Shown in pieces: positions 1 through 5,836 of a stretch of DNA of 10,599 nt. The stretch is from the NCBI GenBank assembly GCA_902795725.1, contig CADBLY010000114.1, forward strand, positions 1 through 10,599, given 5' to 3'. Below the pieces are notes generated by a model. That model saw nothing but the letters and a program-made list of their open reading frames with translations, was not told the DNA's origin and did no database searches. Both the position numbers and the translations under genes were made by a program. Every line of letters begins with the position of its first letter. Position 1 is the first letter of the stretch. The DNA comes from an uncultured Erysipelotrichaceae bacterium (lineage in GTDB: Bacteria > Bacillota_I > Bacilli_A > RF39 > UBA660).

Positions 1-45
1 AACAATTAACAATATACTAAATATAATAATCAATAATTTCTTCAC
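1..45 (-). CDS. N-terminus of a membrane or secreted protein, cut by the window edge
   Basis: Only the first 15 codons are present, reading MKKLLIIIFSILLIV. Two lysines followed by an unbroken hydrophobic run is the start of a signal peptide or membrane anchor. The GTG start overlaps the stop of the DUF4956 gene (TAGTG) and has GAGGAG eight to ten bases upstream, so translation is probably coupled. Genes following VTC plus DUF4956 pairs are often CotH-type spore-coat kinases or other exported proteins. That is family knowledge and cannot be tested here because the rest lies outside the window. Confidence 0.6.
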   Translation of the reverse strand, partial: MKKLLIIIFSILLIV

Positions 46-710
46 TATAACATCTCCTCTCTTTCATTTCTATGAATACTAACTTTTAAGTTACCATTAC
101 GTACTCTAATTTCATCTATTAAATCTTTTAATTTAATTCCCTTCTTTAAAGATATATCATATTTTAATTCATATAAACTTCCTAAATTTGTTGTCTTTAT
201 TTTAACTAATTCATATTTTGTTGTATACTTTTTAAGCAAAGAATCAAATACTTCTTCATAATCAAGACTTTCTGGTATTACTATATCAAGTGTCTTACTA
301 GAAGCATTACTCTCACCAAACTTTGTTGAATAAAAGATAAGAAATAGTATTGATACAACCAGTGTGACAATTGTAGCAAAAAATACCTGTCCCATACCTA
401 CGGCAATACCAATAGCCATTGCAAAAAACACACTTACAATCTCTCTTGAATTACCTGGCATACTTCTAAATCTAACTAAACTAAATGCTCCAGCTATAGC
501 TACTCCTGTTCCTAAATTACCATTAACCATAATCATTACCGTTGCAACAAGTAATGGTAGAAGCGCTAAAGTAACGATGTAATTCTTGGTATACTTTGAA
601 CTTTTCATATGTAGGGTAGCAATTATCAACCCTAATATTATTGCTGTTACTATACATATAACCGCACTATTAATATCTAAACCTGTTGTTTTAATCACAC
701 TATTAAACAT
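45..710 (-). CDS. DUF4956 family membrane protein
   Basis: A 221-residue protein with an N-terminal membrane half and a soluble C-terminal half. Hydrophobic segments are visible near residues 14-33, 44-62, 66-80 and 92-127 (the last long enough for two passes). The motif GAFSLVRFRSMPG at residues 74-86 is the hallmark of DUF4956. Residues 129-221 look like an alpha/beta cytoplasmic domain. The molecular function of the family is not known to me. It regularly sits beside VTC-domain proteins, as here, which suggests a joint role in a membrane-linked phosphate polymer or phosphorylation pathway (inference). I chose ATG at 710 because the SD AAAGGAG lies about ten bases upstream. The longer GTG reading at 719 abuts the SD and is unlikely. 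The start overlaps the end of the VTC gene by 8 bases, so the two are coupled. Confidence 0.85.
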   Translation of the reverse strand: MFNSVIKTTGLDINSAVICIVTAIILGLIIATLHMKSSKYTKNYIVTLALLPLLVATVMIMVNGNLGTGVAIAGAFSLVRFRSMPGNSREIVSVFFAMAIGIAVGMGQVFFATIVTLVVSILFLIFYSTKFGESNASSKTLDIVIPESLDYEEVFDSLLKKYTTKYELVKIKTTNLGSLYELKYDISLKKGIKLKDLIDEIRVRNGNLKVSIHRNEREEML

Positions 711-1395
711 AAATATCACTCTCCTTTAAACTTTCAAATAATCTTCCTACTTTCGAATATGATGTAGGATATATTTCTAAATTCAATAGTATTTTATTTA
801 ACCACAAAGGTATTCCCTTAAACGTTTTTATCTCCATTATATATCCATCTTTTAAAAACAATTTATCACATTTAATATCATTAAAATCAAAACTATTTAA
901 ACTATATCTAATATTATTATCAAAAGTAATTCTAAAATCATTATCTTCTTTTAATACATAGGCTAATCTATCATATCTAAGTTTTACTTTAGGTTTTAAT
1001 CTATATTTTTTAAAACAATAATCTATTTCTTCCATTATTTGACCACTATCTGGTAATACATTATTATTTATATAATTTAGATAATCTTGATATTTAATAC
1101 TAATCCTTCTCTTGTTACTATTACTTTCTAACTTCTTTTTTATCTCTAGAAAAACTAATGTATCCATATTTGTTTTTTCATAACTTCTAAGTCTCAATTT
1201 TTCTTTATACAAAGGTTTTTCTAATGATCTATTAATTAACTCATAATCATCATTATCAAAATATATATTATATATTGTTTCCTTAAAATAATTATCAGGA
1301 ACTATATTATCCTTTATCATACTAACTAAATTATCATATTGTTCATTAGATAAATAATATTTTTGTTCCTCTCTATCAATAACTTTATTTAGCAT
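703..1395 (-). CDS. VTC-domain (polyphosphate polymerase-type) protein
   Basis: A 230-residue protein that is essentially a lone VTC domain, the tunnel fold that makes polyphosphate from ATP in the yeast vacuolar transporter chaperone. Successive basic and acidic tunnel motifs are recognisable: E10-x-K12 (REEQKYYL), YNIYFDN at 42-48, KLRLR at 66-70, FLEIKKK at 82-88, KVKLRYDR at 136-143, RITFDNNIR at 155-163, MEIK at 187-190 and SKVGR at 214-218. There is no signal peptide or membrane segment, so it is cytosolic and probably recruited to the membrane by the adjacent DUF4956 protein. The ATG at 1395 has a strong SD (AAGGAGG, four bases upstream). Bacterial VTC proteins are usually annotated as polyphosphate polymerases, but activity is rarely shown. 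It is the first gene of a three-gene unit behind a terminator. Confidence 0.85.
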   Translation of the reverse strand: MLNKVIDREEQKYYLSNEQYDNLVSMIKDNIVPDNYFKETIYNIYFDNDDYELINRSLEKPLYKEKLRLRSYEKTNMDTLVFLEIKKKLESNSNKRRISIKYQDYLNYINNNVLPDSGQIMEEIDYCFKKYRLKPKVKLRYDRLAYVLKEDNDFRITFDNNIRYSLNSFDFNDIKCDKLFLKDGYIMEIKTFKGIPLWLNKILLNLEIYPTSYSKVGRLFESLKESDIYV

Positions 1396-1410
1396 ATTTC
1401 CTCCTTGTCT

Positions 1411-1423
1411 GTATTAATAATAC
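1411..1423. promoter_or_regulatory. 13-base palindrome ahead of the VTC gene
   Basis: GTATTA-A-TAATAC is a perfect six-base inverted repeat around one central base, located 16 bases before the VTC start. It overlaps TATTAT (1422-1417, minus strand), the best -10-like hexamer in the short gap. No convincing -35 element is visible because the terminator T-tract occupies that position. It could be an operator, but AT-rich DNA yields such palindromes by chance. Confidence 0.25.
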
Positions 1424-1444
1424 ATAAGAAAAATTAAATAAAAA

Positions 1445-1478
1445 TTAAAAAAAACAAGATTTTAAAATTTCTTGTTTA
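1445..1478 (-). terminator. Intrinsic terminator after the spm/rluB unit
   Basis: Read on the minus strand, an eight-base perfect stem AAACAAGA/TCTTGTTT (1477-1470 with 1459-1452) encloses a ten-base AT loop. It runs directly into eight consecutive T, then AA, then five more T. The plus-strand side has no comparable T-tract, so it acts on the minus-strand transcript from rluB and the GNAT remnant. Confidence 0.75.
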
Positions 1479-1533
1479 ATTCACCTGAAATTAGAAGAAC
1501 TATTCCTTTCAATACATCTTATATTAGAAAATA

Positions 1534-1845
1534 CTATCTAAGTATATACTGAACCTGTTCTATTATTTTATTATCATTTAAATCAAAATATTTATCTTGT
1601 TCATAACCATCATATTTTATAAACCCATATCCTTCAAGTGTTCTATGTGATGCAATATTATCTATTCTAGCTGCTGTATGAATAGAATTAAAACTATACT
1701 TATCTTTATATAATTTTAATACTTGCTTTAAAAAATATGAATCAATTCCTATACCACGATATTCACGCTTTATAACTTGTACCACATTCTTTACTTTATC
1801 GCTTTTAATACCTTTATTAACCTCTGATACATAATCTAACCCCTT
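1534..1845 (-). pseudogene. Remnant of a GNAT acetyltransferase (C-terminal half only)
   Basis: The reading frame encodes the acetyl-CoA-binding half of a GNAT fold. REYRGIG matches the Q/R-x-x-G-x-G/A pyrophosphate loop, and NIASHRTLEGYGF matches the late motif B with its conserved N and GF. The N-terminal substrate-binding half is absent. The frame is open upstream only to a stop at 1869-1867, inside the end of rluB, and the codons from 1845 to 1786 still look like GNAT core. The only starts are a GTG at 1785, in the middle of the fold and without a good SD. An ATG at 1832 does have an SD (AAGGGG) but is in another frame and encodes just 13 residues. A truncated decayed gene is the simplest reading. 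A short expressed polypeptide from 1785 is possible but would lack a complete fold. Confidence 0.6.
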
Positions 1846-2557
1846 AAAATAAACTATATAAACTTTTTACTTCCTTAATAGAAAGTTCTCTATAATCACC
1901 TGATTTAACTCCATCTAAAGTTAAAAAAGCCATACTCTCTCTTTTTAACTTTAAAACACTATATCCAATACTTTCAAACATTTTCTTAACCTGATGATAT
2001 CTTCCTTCATGAATAACTAATTTTACAATACAAGTGTTACTTTTTTTATCAATCTTTAAAATCTTACCTCTACACTTACTAGTTCTTCTTCCATCAATTA
2101 AGACACCACTTTCTAATCTCTTTAAATCTTCCTTACTAATAATACCTTTTACTTTAGCTACATATACTTTATCAATCTTATTAGAAGGATGCATAAGTAA
2201 ATTGGCTAACTCTCCATCATTAGTAAGTAATACAAGTCCTGTTGTATCATAATCAAGTCTACCTACTGGATATATTCGTGTTGTTGTATTTATTAAATCA
2301 ACAACTGTTTTTCTTCCCTTATCATCACTAGTACTTGTAATAATACCTCTTGGTTTATTTAAAAGATAGTATACCTTATCTTCTTTTTTTATAATACTTT
2401 TTCCTTCTACTTCAATATAATCATTTAAGCTTGCTTTAGTACCCAATTCTATTATAACTTGTCCATTAACTTTAACTAATCCTTTTTTTATTAACTCTTC
2501 TGCTTTTCGTCTTGAACAATAACCTGAATTAGCAATTATCTTCTGTAACCTTTCCAT
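1844..2557 (-). CDS. rluB: RsuA/RluB-family 23S rRNA pseudouridine synthase
   Basis: A 237-residue pseudouridine synthase that isomerises uridine in large-subunit rRNA. An S4 RNA-binding domain fills residues 1-60 (RLQKIIANSGYCSRRKAEELI). The catalytic motif GRLDYDTTGL at 99-108 carries the invariant Asp102, and the downstream GRYHQVKKM block is typical of the RsuA/RluB/RluE/RluF branch. In Bacillus subtilis the rluB orthologue also follows dacB-spmA-spmB, which supports the symbol. The ATG at 2557 is preceded by AAAGGGG at the right distance. The gene has its own strong sigma-A-type promoter overlapping the spmB stop, which fits a housekeeping function riding on a sporulation operon. Confidence 0.9.
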   Translation of the reverse strand: MERLQKIIANSGYCSRRKAEELIKKGLVKVNGQVIIELGTKASLNDYIEVEGKSIIKKEDKVYYLLNKPRGIITSTSDDKGRKTVVDLINTTTRIYPVGRLDYDTTGLVLLTNDGELANLLMHPSNKIDKVYVAKVKGIISKEDLKRLESGVLIDGRRTSKCRGKILKIDKKSNTCIVKLVIHEGRYHQVKKMFESIGYSVLKLKRESMAFLTLDGVKSGDYRELSIKEVKSLYSLF

Positions 2558-2580
2558 AATATACCCCTTTCAGTCCCCAT

Positions 2581-2609
2581 ATTATAGCACTAAAAAAGAC
2601 ATTTTACAA
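2581..2609 (-). promoter_or_regulatory. Sigma-A-type promoter for rluB
   Basis: On the minus strand TTGTAA (2609-2604) is separated by exactly 17 bases from a perfect TATAAT (2586-2581), with an extended -10 TG at the expected position (TGCTATAAT). The -35 lies inside the last spmB codons, and the predicted start falls shortly before the rluB ribosome binding site. It would let rluB be expressed in growing cells independently of the upstream sporulation genes. Confidence 0.65.
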
Positions 2610-3108
2610 CTATGATACTAGCAATTATACCAATCAAATCTGCACACAAACCCGCAAATAAAGAATATCTTATTTTCTTTATTCCAATACTTCCAAAATA
2701 TAAAGTAATAACATAAAACGTTGTATCTGTTGCACCCTGCATTGTAGACGCAAGAAGACCTACCATGGAATCTGGTCCATGTATTTCATAAATACTATTT
2801 AGTATAGCTAAAGTTGCCGTTCCTGAAATAGGTCTAATAGCTGCTAAAGGAAGTATTTCTTGTGGAATATTAAGCATCACAAATAAAGGTTTAATTAAGC
2901 CTAATATAAAGTTTAAAAACCCACTATCAATTAAGATATTAACACCTAACATCATTGCCAAAAAAGTTGGAAACAAAGTTTTTACCATTGAAATTGAAGA
3001 TGTTGCACCTTCTAAAAAAGTTTCATAAACATTAATCTTTTTTACAACTCCATAAAATATTACAACTAATACCATTAAAGGAATAATTAAATTAGAAATA
3101 TAATTAAT
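2590..3108 (-). CDS. spmB: Spore maturation protein SpmB
   Basis: A 172-residue membrane protein of the nucleoside-recognition (Gate) superfamily. SpmA and SpmB are needed for full dehydration of the spore core and heat resistance in Bacillus and Clostridium. Family blocks visible are RPISGTATLA, then GPDSMVGLLASTMQGATDTTFYV, and a tail of membrane helices; hydrophobic segments run through most of the length. I place the start at an ATT codon at 3108. A perfect AGGAGG lies seven bases upstream, and the resulting N-terminus (M)NYISNLIIPL aligns with the usual SpmB N-terminus. The codon overlaps the spmA stop (ATTAA). The alternative TTG at 3141 adds 11 residues, lacks an SD and would put AGGAGG inside the gene. 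The product is sure; the start is likely. Confidence 0.88.
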   Translation of the reverse strand: MNYISNLIIPLMVLVVIFYGVVKKINVYETFLEGATSSISMVKTLFPTFLAMMLGVNILIDSGFLNFILGLIKPLFVMLNIPQEILPLAAIRPISGTATLAILNSIYEIHGPDSMVGLLASTMQGATDTTFYVITLYFGSIGIKKIRYSLFAGLCADLIGIIASIIVVKCLF

Positions 3109-3292
3109 GTTTATACCTCCTAGCAAAAAATCTATCCACAATTATACCACCCATAGTAGAACACACCGTACTAATTAAACATGCTAAAACAATTTTAGTA
3201 GGTTCACTACTTCCATACATCATTCTTAACGATATAATTGTTGTTGGAACAATAGTAACTCCACTTGTATTAACAACTAAAAACGTAATCAT
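3104..3292 (-). CDS. spmA: SpmA C-terminal part (second frame)
   Basis: This 62-residue frame encodes the C-terminal third of SpmA: NTSGVTIVPTTIISLRM followed by a last membrane helix and a basic tail (DRFFARRYKH). It starts at an ATG that overlaps the stop of the N-terminal frame (ATGA), an arrangement that allows reinitiation. The frame is, however, open upstream of the ATG as D-T-A-T-R-S, continuing the family sequence without a gap. The join therefore lies at the A-run before it, and the two parts belong to one protein of about 193 residues, close to the 196 of Bacillus subtilis SpmA. It may be a frameshift, a sequencing error in a homopolymer, or programmed slippage. Confidence 0.8.
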   Translation of the reverse strand: MITFLVVNTSGVTIVPTTIISLRMMYGSSEPTKIVLACLISTVCSTMGGIIVDRFFARRYKH

Positions 3293-3684
3293 ACTACGTG
3301 TAGCTGTATCTTTTTTTTATTTAAAGATTGTAAAGATTCCATAGCTTTTAAACCAAAAGGAGTTGCTGCCGATCCTAATCCAAACATATTAGCAATAATA
3401 TTACTAGCAATTAAACTTAACGATTCATGTCCCTTAGGAATATCTGGAAATAATTTTGTTAAAAAAGGAGAAAGTGCATTAGATAATTTAGTTAATAGAT
3501 TAGATTTAGATGCTATATTCATTAAACCCATCCAAAGAGCTAAAACAGGAAATATCTGCAATATTAACTCTAAACTCTTCTTACTACTATCAATAATAGT
3601 ATTATTAATGACATTCATATTATTAGTTAATAGACCAAACACTATTCCACATAATATAAAACCTATCCATATAATATTAACCAT
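3289..3684 (-). CDS. spmA: SpmA N-terminal part, ending at a frameshift
   Basis: This 131-residue frame holds the first two thirds of spore maturation protein SpmA. It has N-terminal membrane helices, then the family signature around FPDIPKGHESLSLIASNIIANMFGLGSAATPFGLKAMESL split over residues 80-118. After K125 the frame reads six foreign residues (IQLHVV) and stops. The remaining family sequence resumes in the -1 frame. The ATG at 3684 has TAGGAGA eight bases upstream, embedded in the last codons of the carboxypeptidase gene, which it overlaps by 8 bases. In the mother cell SpmA is thought to work with SpmB in the forespore membrane region during core dehydration (family knowledge). Confidence 0.85.
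   Translation of the reverse strand: MVNIIWIGFILCGIVFGLLTNNMNVINNTIIDSSKKSLELILQIFPVLALWMGLMNIASKSNLLTKLSNALSPFLTKLFPDIPKGHESLSLIASNIIANMFGLGSAATPFGLKAMESLQSLNKKKIQLHVV
3310..3318 (-). other. Homopolymer and -1 slippery heptamer inside spmA
   Basis: Eight A are followed by G (minus strand). The zero frame is AAA AAA AAG, so the last seven bases form A AAA AAG, the canonical bacterial -1 frameshift heptamer used by E. coli dnaX, in the correct phase. A -1 slip after K125 continues directly into D-T-A-T-R-S and the SpmA C-terminus. One extra A in the true genome, or RNA polymerase slippage, would give the same protein. Only a tiny CTAC-AC-GTAG inverted repeat follows and no strong upstream SD is seen, so stimulators are weak. 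Confidence 0.6.
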
Positions 3685-4738
3685 TAAATAATCTCCTAAA
3701 TAAACCCTTTACTTCCCCTTTTCGTTTAGCATATATAATATCTTCATATACTTCCTTATCTCCTAATTTAACTATTACTCTACCTATATTATCTCCATTA
3801 GTAATATGCTTTTTCTTCACTAATTCAAACCTTAATATAATTGACCCCTTCTCATCATTACTAAGTAAATAATTAAAATTATTTTTAACATACAAACTAT
3901 AATCATCATAATAATCTTCATCATATATATGAATAATACCTTTTTTTAAAATATTATAACTAGTATAATTATTAAACCCATATTCAAATAAATTCTCATG
4001 GTCTAAAAAATCATTACCATCATTTAAAGTAACAACTACTAAATTCATATTATCCTTAGAAGCAGTTGTAACTAAAGTACGTTTAGCCTTTTTAGTAAAG
4101 CCTGTCTTACCCCCAGTAGCATATTTATATCTTTTAAGGAGTTTATTTTTATTATGCCATACATAACTATTCTTATTAGTATTTAAAGTATATTTTTTTG
4201 TTTTTGTAATCTTACGATATTCCTTTAATCTCATTGCATAACTTGTAAGTATTGCCATATCATAAGCAGTTGAATAATTTCCCTTTTCTTGATCTAATCC
4301 ACTAGGATTATTAAATATTGTATTTTTCATACCTATTTCAGTAGCTTTATTATTCATCATATCCACAAAATTAGATACACTACCCCCAACATATTTAGCA
4401 ATCATCAAAGCCGCATCATTCCCACTTCTAAGCATCAATCCATAAACTAAATCCCTTAAAGTAAGCTTCTCTCCTACCGTAATATAAATACCTGATCCAT
4501 ATGCTTTATCAATCGTATTATCAACAATAACCACATCATCCATCTTCCCCGATTCAACAGCCAAAGTAGCCGTCATTATTTTAGTAATAGATGCAATAAG
4601 TCTAGGTTTATGAATATTTTCCGAATATAAAATACGATGACTATCCATATCCATTAATATTGCTGATGTCGCACCTGTTTGTATTGCTTTAATATGTATA
4701 GGAATAATAATTAATACTAATAAGAATATTTTTTTCAT
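3677..4738 (-). CDS. dacB: D-alanyl-D-alanine carboxypeptidase (DacB/DacF type, sporulation context)
   Basis: A 353-residue peptidase S11 penicillin-binding protein that removes the terminal D-Ala from peptidoglycan pentapeptides outside the membrane, lowering cross-linking. The signal peptide is MKKIFLLVLIIIPIHIKA. Active-site motifs are S50-I-T-K53 (SxxK), S105-G-N107 (SxN) and K211-T-G213 (KTG). The C-terminal beta domain ends in a basic amphipathic tail (KRKGEVKGLFRRLFNG), a possible membrane anchor. I chose ATG 4738 because AGGTGAG lies seven bases upstream and the signal peptide begins there. The in-frame ATG at 4768 would put ten polar residues ahead of it and lies in a hairpin. The position directly upstream of spmA and spmB matches sporulation-specific PBP5* (DacB), which acts in cortex synthesis. 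DacF is the alternative name. Confidence 0.87.
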   Translation of the reverse strand: MKKIFLLVLIIIPIHIKAIQTGATSAILMDMDSHRILYSENIHKPRLIASITKIMTATLAVESGKMDDVVIVDNTIDKAYGSGIYITVGEKLTLRDLVYGLMLRSGNDAALMIAKYVGGSVSNFVDMMNNKATEIGMKNTIFNNPSGLDQEKGNYSTAYDMAILTSYAMRLKEYRKITKTKKYTLNTNKNSYVWHNKNKLLKRYKYATGGKTGFTKKAKRTLVTTASKDNMNLVVVTLNDGNDFLDHENLFEYGFNNYTSYNILKKGIIHIYDEDYYDDYSLYVKNNFNYLLSNDEKGSIILRFELVKKKHITNGDNIGRVIVKLGDKEVYEDIIYAKRKGEVKGLFRRLFNG

Positions 4739-4748
4739 AGACTCACCT

Positions 4749-4773
4749 AAAAAAGTGTATGCTATCATACACT
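4749..4773 (-). terminator. Hairpin plus T-run just before the carboxypeptidase start
   Basis: On the minus strand the perfect eight-base stem AGTGTATG/CATACACT closes a four-base loop (ATAG) and is followed by six T. This has all parts of an intrinsic terminator for the upstream transglutaminase-like gene. It ends directly at the AGGTGAG ribosome binding site of the carboxypeptidase gene, so that operon needs a promoter at or past the hairpin. A sigma-E-like promoter overlaps it. Confidence 0.6.
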
Positions 4774-4782
4774 CCTTTATAA
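4754..4782 (-). promoter_or_regulatory. Sigma-E-like promoter for the dacB-spmA-spmB operon
   Basis: The minus-strand octamer CATACACT (4761-4754) fits the Bacillus sigma-E -10 consensus CATACAnT fully. Fourteen bases upstream is TTATAAA (4782-4776), sharing the ATA core of the sigma-E -35 (kmATATT). The spacing is as expected, and the dacB operon of Bacillus subtilis is known to be sigma-E-dependent. The -35 match is only partial. The -10 is also the 3' arm of the terminator hairpin, so the sequence may be conserved for either reason. Confidence 0.5.
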
Positions 4783-4789
4783 CAAATAA

Positions 4790-5728
4790 TTAATGATTTT
4801 TTATATATTTTAAACTCTTTACTCTTCTATTCAATCCTTCTACATTTTGTCTATACCTAATATCTTCTTCTATAACCTTTAAAGCAAAATCTTTCACACT
4901 ATATTTATTATATTTATTATTTTCATAGAAGTATACGAACACACCATCTTTATCATGTATATAATAACCATTAATAAAATATTTATTACCTTCATTATAA
5001 TAACGATAAAACTCAATCAAATGTAATTTTCTAAACAAGTCATCAAATTTAAATAATTTTTTTAATATTCTATCATGTCTCCATCTTCTCTCCCAATAGT
5101 TATTATCTATTTTTTCATATGGATCAATATTAGATAAAACAAAATCTAATTTGTCATAAAAAGTATCATACATATCACTATACATTTTTAACATATCAAT
5201 ATATTCATCTGAATAATTATCCGTCTTATATATATATCCTATTTTTTTATGTATTCTTTTTTGTTCTTCTAAACTTATTATATAATTCCTATCATCTAAT
5301 GACCTACCAAAAGATTTAGTCATACCATGAAAATAAATATTAATCATATCATCTTGTAAATCAACAATATATGAAGATCCAGTATCTTTTGAATTAATAA
5401 CATTATATACATGTTTAAACTCTCTATGATCATCCATACATACTACTACATCTATATCAACATCAAATCTTTTTAATATGTATTTTAGCATATAAGATAA
5501 TGACTTACAATTAATTACTCCCATTTTAAATGCCCAATTGATATCTAAATCACTAGAAGAATGATTATATAAATATCCTTGCCTTTTGTGAGTACTTAAA
5601 TAAAAATCATTATCATATTTTAACCTATTACCTAAATCAATATAAATATACATTATTAATTCAGTTTCTGATAATTTCTTATTACAAGTTTTATCTTTTA
5701 GAAACTTAATATATTTATCCAGTTCCAT
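4790..5728 (-). CDS. Putative transglutaminase-like cysteine enzyme, cytosolic
   Basis: A 312-residue protein I cannot assign to a named family. The N-terminal 130 residues resemble the transglutaminase/cysteine-protease core. A helical lead-in (LIMYIYIDLGNRLKYD, 24-39) precedes a candidate nucleophile, Cys74 in INCKSLSYML at the start of a helix. His106 (KHVYNV) and Asp123 (YIVDLQDD) then end two beta-strands, giving the Cys-His-Asp order and spacing of that superfamily. Residues 135-312 are rich in Tyr, Asn, Asp and Lys and look helical, with no recognised domain. No signal peptide or membrane helix is present, so it is intracellular. ATG 5728 is preferred because GGTGA lies upstream at proper distance; the TTG, GTG and ATG codons at 5740-5732 overlap that SD. 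It lies between a CwlD-like amidase and the dacB-spm operon, which hints at a spore role, for instance coat protein cross-linking or cleavage (inference). Confidence 0.6.
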   Translation of the reverse strand: MELDKYIKFLKDKTCNKKLSETELIMYIYIDLGNRLKYDNDFYLSTHKRQGYLYNHSSSDLDINWAFKMGVINCKSLSYMLKYILKRFDVDIDVVVCMDDHREFKHVYNVINSKDTGSSYIVDLQDDMINIYFHGMTKSFGRSLDDRNYIISLEEQKRIHKKIGYIYKTDNYSDEYIDMLKMYSDMYDTFYDKLDFVLSNIDPYEKIDNNYWERRWRHDRILKKLFKFDDLFRKLHLIEFYRYYNEGNKYFINGYYIHDKDGVFVYFYENNKYNKYSVKDFALKVIEEDIRYRQNVEGLNRRVKSLKYIKNH

Positions 5729-5743
5729 ATACATCACCAACTG

Positions 5744-5806
5744 AATACATATTATACTATAAATAGAACAAAAGTTAAAATTTAGATTTATTTAATACAT
5801 ATTATA
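5744..5806 (-). repeat. Two 13-base direct repeats containing TATAAT
   Basis: The minus-strand sequence TATAATATGTATT occurs perfectly at 5756-5744 and at 5806-5794, fifty bases apart, in the gap before the transglutaminase-like gene. Each copy begins with a consensus -10 hexamer. They may be tandem promoters or a repeated regulator site. Confidence 0.6.
5751..5779 (-). promoter_or_regulatory. Sigma-A-type promoter for the transglutaminase-like gene
   Basis: A perfect TATAAT (5756-5751) lies 17 bases downstream of TTTAAC (5779-5774), a three-of-six match to TTGACA. The predicted start is only about 15 bases before the ATG, leaving just enough leader for the GGTGA ribosome binding site. A second TATAAT 50 bases upstream lacks a visible -35. 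Confidence 0.45.
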
Positions 5807-5836
5807 AAACCAATATTAAAAAGTTTTTAAAAACAT

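Noticed and set aside
364..582. Plus-strand open frame of 72 codons
   Set aside because: It lies wholly inside the DUF4956 gene on the opposite strand, has no SD and shows no recognisable protein.
2034..2252. Plus-strand open frame of 72 codons
   Set aside because: It is antisense to the well-supported rluB catalytic region and has no ribosome binding site.
3109..3141. TTG start for spmB at 3141
   Set aside because: No SD precedes it, and it would place a perfect AGGAGG inside the coding region. The extra residues do not resemble SpmB.
4739..4768. Longer carboxypeptidase start at ATG 4768
   Set aside because: It would add ten polar residues before a clean signal peptide, and its AAGGAG is only three bases away. 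The ATG at 4738 has better spacing.
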